A DNA stretch of 29,116 bases from the IMG/VR virus record IMGVR_UViG_3300020478_000043, positions 1-29,116 of that record; one strand, 5' to 3'. Under the pieces are notes generated by a model. It saw only the letters and a program-made list of their open reading frames with translations. It did no database searches and was not told the DNA's origin. This document shows positions 22,176-29,116 of this stretch, one piece after another. Position numbers and translations under genes: made by a program. How positions within the stretch are numbered: the first letter of the stretch is position 1; each line of letters starts with the position of its first letter. This DNA comes from a virus.

Positions 22176-23034
22176 TGATAAACTGAAGGGGTTGCCTCCC
22201 ATATTTTATTTAAATATGGATCATAGAACTGAGAGGAAGGCACACCTTGAGAATGAATTTAGTAAGTGGGGTATCACAGATTATACTAGGGTATCTGCTA
22301 ATAGATTTCATACAAGTAAAATAAGTGAATGGGGTCATAAATTAGACTTGATGCTTCTTGCTCCATCTGATGCATCAATTGTAATGAATGAGTTCTGGAC
22401 ATTTATTGATTGGTATGATTCTGGTATATCAGAAAATATGCTTTTGATACAGGATGATTTGGCATTGGATCTAATAGAGCATTGGCCATTTGATTGGAAG
22501 ACTTTATATAATAATCTACCATATGATTGGGATATAGTACAATTATACTATTGTCATAATGATTATATAAGAATGCACTTATCACCTAGAATTGGTGAGA
22601 GTTCATCTGCTGCATGTATTCTCATTAACAGACACTTTGTTGAGAAGTTAAAGAAGTTACATCTTCAACCTGATGGATCATTTAAATTGAAGAATGATCT
22701 AAGAGATGTTACTGTTCCACCAGAATGTTATAGTAGTGATGACTGGTTAATATATCAAGTTGGTAAGTCATATACATTACCTGTTTTTGCTTTAAACCAA
22801 AGACTAGCAACACGACCAGATAATAGACAAGAAGCAAATAAAGATGAAGAAGTATATGATGAAGTAGTTGCTCAGTATCATAATAAAATATATGATATAC
22901 TAGCAACAACATGTACTAGAAAGTGGTGGGAAACTCAGAGCAAGAGATTTACTGCTGATGATATTTTAAGTTGGGGTTCTAGTGTACATAATGATATGAT
23001 TATTCAATTACCTCAGTATGATACGAAGATATGA
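22162..23034 (+). CDS. Glycosyltransferase-like protein, GT25-type, array member 1
   Basis: The protein is about 290 residues from ATG 22162 (294 from the alternative ATG 22150). It opens KLKGLPPIFYLNMDHRTERK, close to the N-L-D-x-R-x-D-R signature of GT25 (LPS-type) transferases. The metal triplet reads QDD (residues 97-99) where the family has EDD. The middle reads NLPYDWDIVQLYY and the C-terminus KWWETQSKRFTADDILSWG, the most divergent end in the array. With member 2 it forms a subgroup that lacks the F-G-P segment of members 3, 5 and 6 and carries IRMxL. Activity is possible, since two acidic residues remain. It overlaps the aminotransferase by 14 nt. Confidence 0.68.
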   Translation: MTSFDDKLKGLPPIFYLNMDHRTERKAHLENEFSKWGITDYTRVSANRFHTSKISEWGHKLDLMLLAPSDASIVMNEFWTFIDWYDSGISENMLLIQDDLALDLIEHWPFDWKTLYNNLPYDWDIVQLYYCHNDYIRMHLSPRIGESSSAACILINRHFVEKLKKLHLQPDGSFKLKNDLRDVTVPPECYSSDDWLIYQVGKSYTLPVFALNQRLATRPDNRQEANKDEEVYDEVVAQYHNKIYDILATTCTRKWWETQSKRFTADDILSWGSSVHNDMIIQLPQYDTKI

Positions 23035-23927
23035 AATTAAAAGGATTACCAAAAATAATATATCTTAACTCTAAGCATCATTCTAAACAGAATCAATTGA
23101 TGTTAGAGCATTTTGATTTATATGGTGTTAATTATGAGAGGTATGAGAAAGAATATACTACTAAGTTTTTAGATCTTCCTTTTGCTAGTTGGAATGATAT
23201 TTTAGTAGATGATTATACAGATAAAGCGTTTGCTGAATTTGTTCAGGGATCTCCAGATTATTCTTATTTGAGTGAAGAGGATCTTGCAATAACTTTAGAT
23301 CATTATAATGCTATTGTTAAATGGTATGATACTTCCGATGAAGATGTTTGTATCATAATGGATGATTGCGTTAGGTTAGATATGTCAAGACATTGGGAAT
23401 TTAATTGGGAATATATGTATCAGAGGTTGCCATATAATTGGGATTGTATTCAACTATTTGCTAACTCTGCTGCTCAGAGTATTAGGATGAATCTACATCC
23501 TTGGAAGAGATATTCTAGGTCTACTAGATGTTATATGATTACTAGATTATTTGCTAAGAAGGTAAAGAGATTTCATTATGATAATGGTAAGTTTAGACTT
23601 CATTATAAATGTAGAGATAAATCTATTCCTTCTAATGATTATGGTAATGTTGAGAGTAATTTATTTAATCTAGGTGTTACATATACTTTACCCTTGTTTA
23701 CACTTGACGATAAGTTCTTAGATTCTGATGATATTGATTTAAGGAATAATAGAGATCGTTTGTCCTCAGAATCTATTAAGTATTGGTGGACATCGGCACA
23801 ATCAAATTGGCCCTTAAAAGATCAGTTTACATATGGGCAAGAATATGAATGGGAGATGGAAGTGACATTTGATATGAAGGCAGATCATGTTCATACGACT
23901 AGAGAAAAGATGCTCTTATGGATTTAG
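23031..23927 (+). CDS. Glycosyltransferase-like protein, array member 2, degenerate nucleotide-sugar motif
   Basis: This 298-residue paralogue starts KLKGLPKIIYLNSKHHSKQN, where the N-L-D-x-R-x-D-R signature is lost. The metal triplet is MDD at 110-112 within CIIMDDCVRLDM. The central RLPYNWDCIQLF and the C-terminal KYWWTSAQSNWPLKDQFTYG keep the array scaffold. It overlaps member 1 by 4 nt and member 3 by 10 nt. The loss of the first motif, with a partial second one, suggests altered donor use or a non-catalytic partner role. Confidence 0.65.
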   Translation: MKLKGLPKIIYLNSKHHSKQNQLMLEHFDLYGVNYERYEKEYTTKFLDLPFASWNDILVDDYTDKAFAEFVQGSPDYSYLSEEDLAITLDHYNAIVKWYDTSDEDVCIIMDDCVRLDMSRHWEFNWEYMYQRLPYNWDCIQLFANSAAQSIRMNLHPWKRYSRSTRCYMITRLFAKKVKRFHYDNGKFRLHYKCRDKSIPSNDYGNVESNLFNLGVTYTLPLFTLDDKFLDSDDIDLRNNRDRLSSESIKYWWTSAQSNWPLKDQFTYGQEYEWEMEVTFDMKADHVHTTREKMLLWI

Positions 23928-24823
23928 ATAATAAGTTGGAAGGTATGCCTAAGGTATACTACTTTAATCTGGATAATAGAACAGATAGAAGGAAGTATAT
24001 GGAGAGGCAGTTTACTAAGTGGGATATAGAACATGTTAGACTATCTGGTACAAAATACTTGGGATCTAAGATAGATGAATGGAATCATTTAATTGTAGAT
24101 TTTGATGAGTATACTTTGCTACCTGCTATTGCTGCTAATGCAATATCACATCTTGAGTTTTTAAAGAAGTGGTATACGGAGACAGATGAACCACATCTAA
24201 TATTGATGGAAGATGATTATGATTTAAGTATTATCTCACGGTGGCATTTTGATTGGAATTATTTGATGGAGAGACTTCCATATGATTGGGATTGTCTTCA
24301 TATGGGATACGAAAATCCAGAAGGATTACCAATGTTTCTTCATCCTATACAATCAGCACATGACTTTGGACCAATTTTAATTCATAGAGAATATGTTGAG
24401 AAACTTATAGATCTTCATTGTGATGGTGATAGATATAGATTATTAAATACTGTTGCTAATGCTGCTTGGAATTCTGGTAAGGCAGTTGCTGGATCTGGAA
24501 CTGTAGATTATTTTATGGTTCATCCAGGTAGAACTTATTGCATACCATTAATATCAATTAATCCAGACTTTGGAAGTTTTGAAGATGATAGTTTAATTCA
24601 AAATTATTATCGTGATGGTGGAGATATAAGAGCAAGGAATGCATATTATTTTTGGTGGACACATGAGAGAGACAGGTTTACCTTAGATGATTTTTTTACT
24701 TATGGAAATGCTATAGATGCTAAGATGACACTAGACACAGACAAGTTTTTGCATTATGATATAAGTGGTGAAATGTATAAACTCTACGGAGAACCTTATC
24801 TAAACCGATATAGAACTAGATGA
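23918..24823 (+). CDS. Glycosyltransferase-like protein, GT25-type, array member 3 (motifs intact)
   Basis: This 301-residue member has the clearest GT25-like features: KVYYFNLDNRTDRRKYMERQ at 12-31, ISHLEFLKKW at 76-85, and LILMEDDYDL with EDD at 98-100. In GT25 enzymes the acidic triplet holds the divalent metal and nucleotide sugar. The centre reads RLPYDWDCLHMGYE, then FGPILIHREYVEKL and DYFMVHPGRTYCIPL, and it ends with FWWTHERDRFTLDDFFTYG. All core residues are kept, so it is probably active. Its most similar neighbour by eye is member 6. Confidence 0.75.
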   Translation: MDLDNKLEGMPKVYYFNLDNRTDRRKYMERQFTKWDIEHVRLSGTKYLGSKIDEWNHLIVDFDEYTLLPAIAANAISHLEFLKKWYTETDEPHLILMEDDYDLSIISRWHFDWNYLMERLPYDWDCLHMGYENPEGLPMFLHPIQSAHDFGPILIHREYVEKLIDLHCDGDRYRLLNTVANAAWNSGKAVAGSGTVDYFMVHPGRTYCIPLISINPDFGSFEDDSLIQNYYRDGGDIRARNAYYFWWTHERDRFTLDDFFTYGNAIDAKMTLDTDKFLHYDISGEMYKLYGEPYLNRYRTR

Positions 24824-25800
24824 CTGTTAAGAAATTTGCTTTTGCTGATAAATTAAAAGGTATGCCTCATGTCTTGTATACTAATGTACAAGGTCGTCAT
24901 GGTAGAAAACATTTTATAGAATATAATATGAGACTTCAGGGTTGGAAGTTTACTCGTATAGAGTTACCTCTTCTAAAAGATATGCCTGAAGATTTTCATA
25001 AGCAATTAGTTGGTGATTATTCTGATCAAAGTTCTTTAAAATGTAATTGGGCATCATCTCAACTTTTAGATCTATTACGTAAATGGTTAGAGGATACTAA
25101 AGGTACTGGTGAACCTTATATTGTTTTGATGGAAGATGAATATGATATAAGACTTCAAGACTTCTGGCATTTTAGTTGGGAGTATATGATGGAGAGATTA
25201 CCTTATGGATGGGATAGTATTCAATTAGGTTTTGAGGCTCCAGATGTAATTCCATTTTATTTGCATCCAACTAGACCTGAGTATTCGTTAGGTGCAACTT
25301 TAATGAGTAGGCATTATGCTGAGAAATTATTAGATCTACATTATATTAATGGTAAGTATAAGTTTGATTATACTATTGCTAATGCAAGATATATGAATGT
25401 AGATTCTAATATACATGAAGGTAAGACTTTAGATCAAACCTCAGGATCACCTGATTATTTTATAGGACAGTCTGGTAATTGTTATTCTATTCCTTTGATA
25501 CCTATAGTCCCATATTTTGCTGGTACTACTGATCATGGAGGAAGTGAAGATGTTAATGCTTGGAGACCAAAACCTAGTTTTATAAAATCCTATAAAGCAT
25601 ATTGGGAGTGGTGGACACAGGATAGAGATAACTTTACTATTGATGAATTTTTCACTTATGGTAAAGATAATGATATTCTTATGCAGAGAGATATATCCCA
25701 GTGGAGTGATGAATATATACTAGACAATGCACATAAAGAGAGAGATGATTTTCTTTATGAAAATGGAGCGGTGATGAACAATCATGGAATTGAAGGATAA
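24820..25800 (+). CDS. Glycosyltransferase-like protein, array member 4 (EDE triplet)
   Basis: At 326 residues this is the longest array member, with insertions near 50-75 and 215-235. The opening KLKGMPHVLYTNVQGRHGRK has lost the L-D and the second Asp of the N-L-D-x-R-x-D-R signature. The metal triplet is EDE at 105-107 in VLMEDEYDI, a conservative change that may still bind metal. RLPYGWDSIQLGFE, PDYFIGQSGNCYSIPL and WWTQDRDNFTIDEFFTYG follow. It overlaps member 3 by 4 nt and member 5 by 17 nt. Confidence 0.68.
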   Translation: MTVKKFAFADKLKGMPHVLYTNVQGRHGRKHFIEYNMRLQGWKFTRIELPLLKDMPEDFHKQLVGDYSDQSSLKCNWASSQLLDLLRKWLEDTKGTGEPYIVLMEDEYDIRLQDFWHFSWEYMMERLPYGWDSIQLGFEAPDVIPFYLHPTRPEYSLGATLMSRHYAEKLLDLHYINGKYKFDYTIANARYMNVDSNIHEGKTLDQTSGSPDYFIGQSGNCYSIPLIPIVPYFAGTTDHGGSEDVNAWRPKPSFIKSYKAYWEWWTQDRDNFTIDEFFTYGKDNDILMQRDISQWSDEYILDNAHKERDDFLYENGAVMNNHGIEG

Positions 25801-26602
25801 ATTATTTGGGATTCCCAAAGTCTATTATTTTAATAAAGACTCGGATGATATTAAAGATGAACATATGGATCGGTGTCTAAGTAATTTAGATATTGATTAT
25901 GAGAGAGTATCTGTTTCTAAGTATACACAGGAGAATGTTAGTGAGTGGAAGGATCTACTTGTAAATAGGACTAACTATAAACTTCCTGTTGGTGTTGCTG
26001 GATATTCTATAAGTGTTCTTGAGTTTTTAAAAAATTGGTTAGAGACAACAGATGATAATCAATTGGTTATCATGAGAGATTGTATTGACTTTGATCTTTG
26101 TTCAACTACTCTGCAATATAATTGGGATTTTGATTGGAAGTATATGATGACAAGACTCCCATATGATTGGGATTGCTTTCAGTTTGGATTTGAGAATTTA
26201 CATTATATTCCTTTTTATTTGCATCAGATAATGCCAGCAAGTACTTTTGGACCATCATTATTGAATAGAAGATATGTTAAAAAAATTGTTAGATTACACT
26301 GCAAAGAAGATAAGTATGATCTAACGGGTAAGATTGCCAATTTAAATTTTGGATTGAAGTCAGGAACGATTGATTATTTTATAGGTCATAATGGTAAGAC
26401 TTATTGTATTCCTTTATTTCCTAATGATCCAAGATTCTTCTCTAGAGAATCTAAGAAGTTTAAAATTGTTAGAGCGTGTAAAATTGCATATCATGATTGG
26501 TGGTCTAATGATGCGAAGAAGTATTCTTTAGATGAGATCTTTACTTATGGTAAAGGTAATGATATTAGTATGGTTAGGAAGACTATGAATTATTATGCTT
26601 GA
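25784..26602 (+). CDS. Glycosyltransferase-like protein, array member 5, probable pseudoenzyme
   Basis: This 272-residue paralogue keeps the scaffold: KLFGIPKVYYFN at the start, RLPYDWDCFQFGFENL, FGPSLLNRRYVKK, IDYFIGHNGKTYCIPL and WWSNDAKKYSLDEIFTYG. The acidic triplet is replaced by RDC at 98-100 (LVIMRDCIDFDL) and the opening signature reads N-K-D-S-D-D-I-K-D. Loss of the two key acidic positions suggests it cannot bind the metal and sugar nucleotide in the usual way. The reading frame is otherwise complete, so it seems maintained by selection, possibly as a structural or regulatory partner of members 3 or 6. Confidence 0.68.
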   Translation: MELKDKLFGIPKVYYFNKDSDDIKDEHMDRCLSNLDIDYERVSVSKYTQENVSEWKDLLVNRTNYKLPVGVAGYSISVLEFLKNWLETTDDNQLVIMRDCIDFDLCSTTLQYNWDFDWKYMMTRLPYDWDCFQFGFENLHYIPFYLHQIMPASTFGPSLLNRRYVKKIVRLHCKEDKYDLTGKIANLNFGLKSGTIDYFIGHNGKTYCIPLFPNDPRFFSRESKKFKIVRACKIAYHDWWSNDAKKYSLDEIFTYGKGNDISMVRKTMNYYA

Positions 26603-27398
26603 GTATGATAAAGGACGACTAAGAAATTTTCCTCATATCTATTATGTCAATCTTGATAACAGACGTGATAGAAGAGTTTATATGGAAGATCAATTCCAAC
26701 AATGGAGATTGGAATATACTAGAGTGTCTTCAAGTAAGTATGCTGAATCTAAAGTAGGTGAGTGGTCTCATAAGATAGATGGTAAGTGTAAAAATCTTCC
26801 AGTCTATGTTGTTGGTAATGCTATTACACATTTAGAATTTATGAAGGATTGGTTGAGTACATCAACTGATCCTTTCTTGTGTTTAATGGAAGATGATTAT
26901 GATTTAAATTTGATTCAGTATTGGAATTTTAATTGGGATTACTTAATGAATAGGGTTCCTTATGATTGGGACTGTCTTCAAATTGGATTTGAATCTACAA
27001 AGTTTATACCCTTCTTTTTACATCCAAAATTAAATCATAGTTATTTTGGACCTGTTATATTACAGAGGGATTATGTTGAGAAGATATTGGATCTTCATTC
27101 ATCTGGTGATAAGTGGAGATTCTTAGGGAAGATAGGTGATAGTAAGTTTAATAATACTGCTTCTACTGTTGATTATTTTATAGGTCATACTGGTCGTACA
27201 TATTCTATTCCATTAATTACTACCAATGATAAACTGACAAGTGGAGAAAATAGTGTTATAATAAACAGGATACACCATACTAAATCTAGGAATGCTTATT
27301 ATCATTGGTGGGCGAAGGAACATAAAAAATTTAGTTTAGATGAATTCTTTACGTATGGTAAAGACAATGATCACAATATGGTAATTTCTACTTTATGA
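26595..27398 (+). CDS. Glycosyltransferase-like protein, GT25-type, array member 6 (motifs intact)
   Basis: This 267-residue member has HIYYVNLDNRRDRRVYMEDQ at 14-33, AITHLEFMKDW at 76-86 and LCLMEDDYDL with EDD at 99-101. RVPYDWDCLQIGFE, YFGPVILQRDYVEKIL, VDYFIGHTGRTYSIPL and WWAKEHKKFSLDEFFTYG complete the scaffold. With member 3 it is the best candidate for an active enzyme. It overlaps member 5 by 8 nt and the third oxygenase by 4 nt. Confidence 0.75.
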   Translation: MLEYDKGRLRNFPHIYYVNLDNRRDRRVYMEDQFQQWRLEYTRVSSSKYAESKVGEWSHKIDGKCKNLPVYVVGNAITHLEFMKDWLSTSTDPFLCLMEDDYDLNLIQYWNFNWDYLMNRVPYDWDCLQIGFESTKFIPFFLHPKLNHSYFGPVILQRDYVEKILDLHSSGDKWRFLGKIGDSKFNNTASTVDYFIGHTGRTYSIPLITTNDKLTSGENSVIINRIHHTKSRNAYYHWWAKEHKKFSLDEFFTYGKDNDHNMVISTL

Positions 27399-27988
27399 AA
27401 TTTCAAGTTTATGATGATATAATCTCTCCAACATATCAAGATGTACTTGAGAGTTTAATTTCTAGTCCAGACCTACCTTGGAACTGGCAGGATTCTATGG
27501 ATAATCTACCCTCATCTAGTGATACTAAGAGTGGTGGTTATCCACAATTTATTCGTGACATTTTTAATAATGGTCAAATATTTGATAGTGTATTATATCA
27601 TGCTACTATAGGTTTAGTATCTACAGTTGTAGATGATTTGATTCCTGGATATCATCTTGTAAGAACAAGAGCAATATTACATACACCAAGAGCAGAAGAT
27701 ATTAAACATTATCCACCACATACAGATTGTACTAATACTGGTGGTGTTAGTGCAATATATTATTCTAGTGATGCAACTGGTGATACATATTTGTTCAATG
27801 AATGTGATATAAATGATAATGTAGAGATTGATAGATTCAATCATAAATGGGAACCAGTTGATTGTGTTAGTCCAAAGAAAGGAAGATTAATAGTATTTCC
27901 TTCTAATAATTATCATGCAGGATCACCAACTACTAGTGAAAGAAGGATGTTAATAAACATAAACTTTATGACAATTTCTAATTTATGA
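27395..27988 (+). CDS. 2OG-Fe(II) oxygenase family protein
   Basis: This 197-residue protein carries the oxygenase triad: H109-T-D111 in HYPPHTDCTNTGG, H174 in NNYHAGSPTT, and R183 or R184 in SERRMLININF. The order LIVFPSNNYHAG before the distal histidine is typical of prolyl-hydroxylase-like enzymes. It differs clearly from the two oxygenases at 19181 and 19741, so it was probably acquired separately. It lies between the glycosyltransferase-like array and the amidinotransferase with 4-nt overlaps on both sides; hydroxylation of the same product is plausible. Confidence 0.82.
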   Translation: MKFQVYDDIISPTYQDVLESLISSPDLPWNWQDSMDNLPSSSDTKSGGYPQFIRDIFNNGQIFDSVLYHATIGLVSTVVDDLIPGYHLVRTRAILHTPRAEDIKHYPPHTDCTNTGGVSAIYYSSDATGDTYLFNECDINDNVEIDRFNHKWEPVDCVSPKKGRLIVFPSNNYHAGSPTTSERRMLININFMTISNL

Positions 27989-28995
27989 CAATGCTTGCTT
28001 CTAATGAATGGGGAAAATTAAAGAAGGTTATAGTTGGTGTTGCTGACTATGCAGTTATGCCACCAGTTGAGAAGGATACTCGTACTATTAACTATGCTGG
28101 TGTAAAACCAAAGAAGAAGTTATTTGGTTATGGTGATGAAGAGTATCTTCCTATTAAGGTTGGACCTTTTCCAGAGCAGGTAATTGAAGAAGCGAACGAG
28201 GACTTAGAAGTTTTTGTTAAGTTTTTAGAGGGTGAAGGTGTAGAGGTATTACGTCCAAAGAGAGAACCAACCAAGTATTATAATTATTGTCCTAGAGATT
28301 GTGTTTTTGTTCATAGGAATTTATCCTTAGCAACACCAATGCCTTTAAGAACTAGAAGGGGTAATTGGAGATCAATGAAGGATTGTCTACCAGAGACTGT
28401 AGAGATACCTTGTTCTTATAGTGACGAATTATATAATGAGGATTGTATTGGTAATCCAGACATCTTAGCATTAAATGAATTTACTCCAGCATTTGATGCT
28501 GCCAATATTCTTAGAGCAGATAATAATATTCTATACTTAGTATCTAATAGTGGTAATGTATTGGGTTCTGAATTACTACAGAATCAATTAGACGAAGCAG
28601 GTTGTGATGCTGAAGTTCATTTACTTAAAGATGTTTATTCATATTCTCATATTGATACTACATTAGTATTCTTAAGAGAAGGACTTATACTTGCTAATCC
28701 ATCTAGATTAAAGGATAAGAGTCAGTTACCTGGACCTTTTAAAAAATGGGATGTTATCTATGCTCCAGATGCAGTTGATATTGGATCATATAAGGGGTAT
28801 AATAATATGTCAGTGTGGACTAATATGAATCTCTTTAGTATTAATCCAAATTTAGTTGCTCTTGAAGAGAATCAAGAACCAACTAGGAAGTTGCTTGAGA
28901 GTCATGCTATAGAATGTGCGATGCTACCAATGAGACAACAAAGAACTTTAAGTGGTGGATTCCACTGTGTAACACTTGATTTGGAAAGAGAATGA
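27985..28995 (+). CDS. Amidinotransferase (glycine/inosamine amidinotransferase family)
   Basis: This 336-residue enzyme family moves an amidino group from arginine to an amine, as in creatine-precursor or streptomycin biosynthesis. Family features are visible: WGKLKKVIVGVAD at 9-21, NYCPRDCVFVHRNLSLATPM at 100-119, FDAANILRADNNILYLVSNS at 170-189 with D171, SHIDTTLVF with H222, and the C-terminal GGFHCVTLDL with the nucleophile C328. Cys, His and Asp match the catalytic set of the family. Length is near that of bacterial members. It probably acts on an amino-sugar or small amine; the nearby DegT-type protein could supply one, but this is inference. Confidence 0.88.
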   Translation: MTMLASNEWGKLKKVIVGVADYAVMPPVEKDTRTINYAGVKPKKKLFGYGDEEYLPIKVGPFPEQVIEEANEDLEVFVKFLEGEGVEVLRPKREPTKYYNYCPRDCVFVHRNLSLATPMPLRTRRGNWRSMKDCLPETVEIPCSYSDELYNEDCIGNPDILALNEFTPAFDAANILRADNNILYLVSNSGNVLGSELLQNQLDEAGCDAEVHLLKDVYSYSHIDTTLVFLREGLILANPSRLKDKSQLPGPFKKWDVIYAPDAVDIGSYKGYNNMSVWTNMNLFSINPNLVALEENQEPTRKLLESHAIECAMLPMRQQRTLSGGFHCVTLDLERE

Positions 28996-29116
28996 ATATA
29001 GGTTTTATTGGTCTTGGTAAACTTGGCATGCCTTGTGCCGAGGAGGTTGCTAAGGCAGGTCATTTTGTATTTGGATATGATGTTGAATCTAGAGATAGTT
29101 GTTTAGTAGACATTCG
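28992..29116 (+). CDS. Nucleotide-sugar dehydrogenase-like protein, N-terminal fragment (cut by window edge)
   Basis: The visible 41 residues start MNIGFIGLGKLGMPCAEEVA, a Rossmann dinucleotide-binding fold with G-L-G-K-L-G-M, and then GHFVFGYDV. This form, especially the L-G-M-P-C-A sequence, is closest to UDP-glucose/GDP-mannose dehydrogenases seen in cyanophages. A 6-phosphogluconate or 3-hydroxyisobutyrate dehydrogenase starts in a related way and cannot be excluded from so little sequence. The ATG overlaps the amidinotransferase stop by 4 nt. The gene continues beyond the window. Confidence 0.65.
   Translation, partial: MNIGFIGLGKLGMPCAEEVAKAGHFVFGYDVESRDSCLVDI

Larger units (their letters stand above)
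22162..27398 (+). repeat. Tandem array of six paralogous glycosyltransferase-like genes
   Basis: Six same-strand genes in a row encode proteins with a shared scaffold: an N-terminal KLxGxPxxxYxN strand, an acidic metal-binding triplet near residue 100, the signature R-L-P-Y-D-W-D-C/S in the middle, a D-Y-F-x-x-x-x-G-x-x-Y-x-I-P-L segment, and a C-terminal W-W-(x8)-F-T-Y-G. Neighbours overlap by 4-17 nt. DNA-level identity is low, so the duplications are old. Confidence 0.85.

Noticed and set aside
1-29116. tRNA genes, CRISPR arrays, insertion sequences, attachment sites
   Set aside because: Reading both strands, I found no cloverleaf-like segment in the few gaps, no regular short repeats with spacers, no transposase and no paired direct repeats.

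Overview
The window is a 29 kb piece of a T4-like cyanophage (cyanomyovirus) genome or a close uncultured relative. The evidence is the T4 replication set in T4-like order: sliding clamp gp45, clamp loader gp44, clamp loader gp62, repressor RegA, DNA polymerase gp43, recombinase UvsX and helicase gp41. Genes typical of cyanomyoviruses are interleaved with these: a CobS-like AAA+ ATPase, a small heat-shock protein of the Hsp20 family, a PsbN-like membrane peptide and several 2-oxoglutarate/Fe(II) oxygenases. Every supported gene is on the + strand, most neighbours overlap by 1-26 nt, and third codon positions are mostly A or T. The host is probably marine Synechococcus or Prochlorococcus. I saw no tRNA, insertion sequence, CRISPR array or att site.

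Layout. (1) 1-3645: a terminator fused to a promoter, a large VWA protein with an HExxH motif, a 49-aa peptide and CobS. (2) 3661-10157: a DUF3310-type protein, gp45, an SPPY-type DNA methyltransferase, three small proteins, gp44, an Sm-like-family candidate, a restriction-nuclease-like candidate overlapping a Dam/D12 adenine methyltransferase, a 52-aa peptide, gp62 and RegA. (3) 10158-12575: a full-length glycogen/starch phosphorylase with its own promoter, the main candidate auxiliary metabolic gene. (4) 12593-13171: hsp20 with a structured leader, then a terminator whose 3' arm overlaps a perfect sigma-70 type promoter. (5) 13193-19184: two more members of the Sm-like-family candidate, gp43, three very small proteins, UvsX and gp41. 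(6) 19181-29116: an AT-rich accessory island with two oxygenases, two membrane proteins, a sulfotransferase, a very short DegT-type aminotransferase, six consecutive paralogous glycosyltransferase-like genes, a third oxygenase, an amidinotransferase and the start of a nucleotide-sugar dehydrogenase.

How the parts fit. Regions 2 and 5 form the phage replisome with its translational repressor. Phosphorylase would release glucose-1-phosphate from host glycogen and so could feed carbon into nucleotide and energy metabolism during infection. The distal island reads as a glycan or small-metabolite tailoring cassette, possibly for virion or host-surface decoration, but its product cannot be deduced from sequence.

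The strongest candidates for something undescribed are the six-gene glycosyltransferase array, in which the acidic metal-binding motif is intact in some copies and broken in others; the viral phosphorylase; the paired nuclease-like/methyltransferase genes; and the terminator-promoter fusion devices. All functional calls come from reading motifs by eye; no database search was run.
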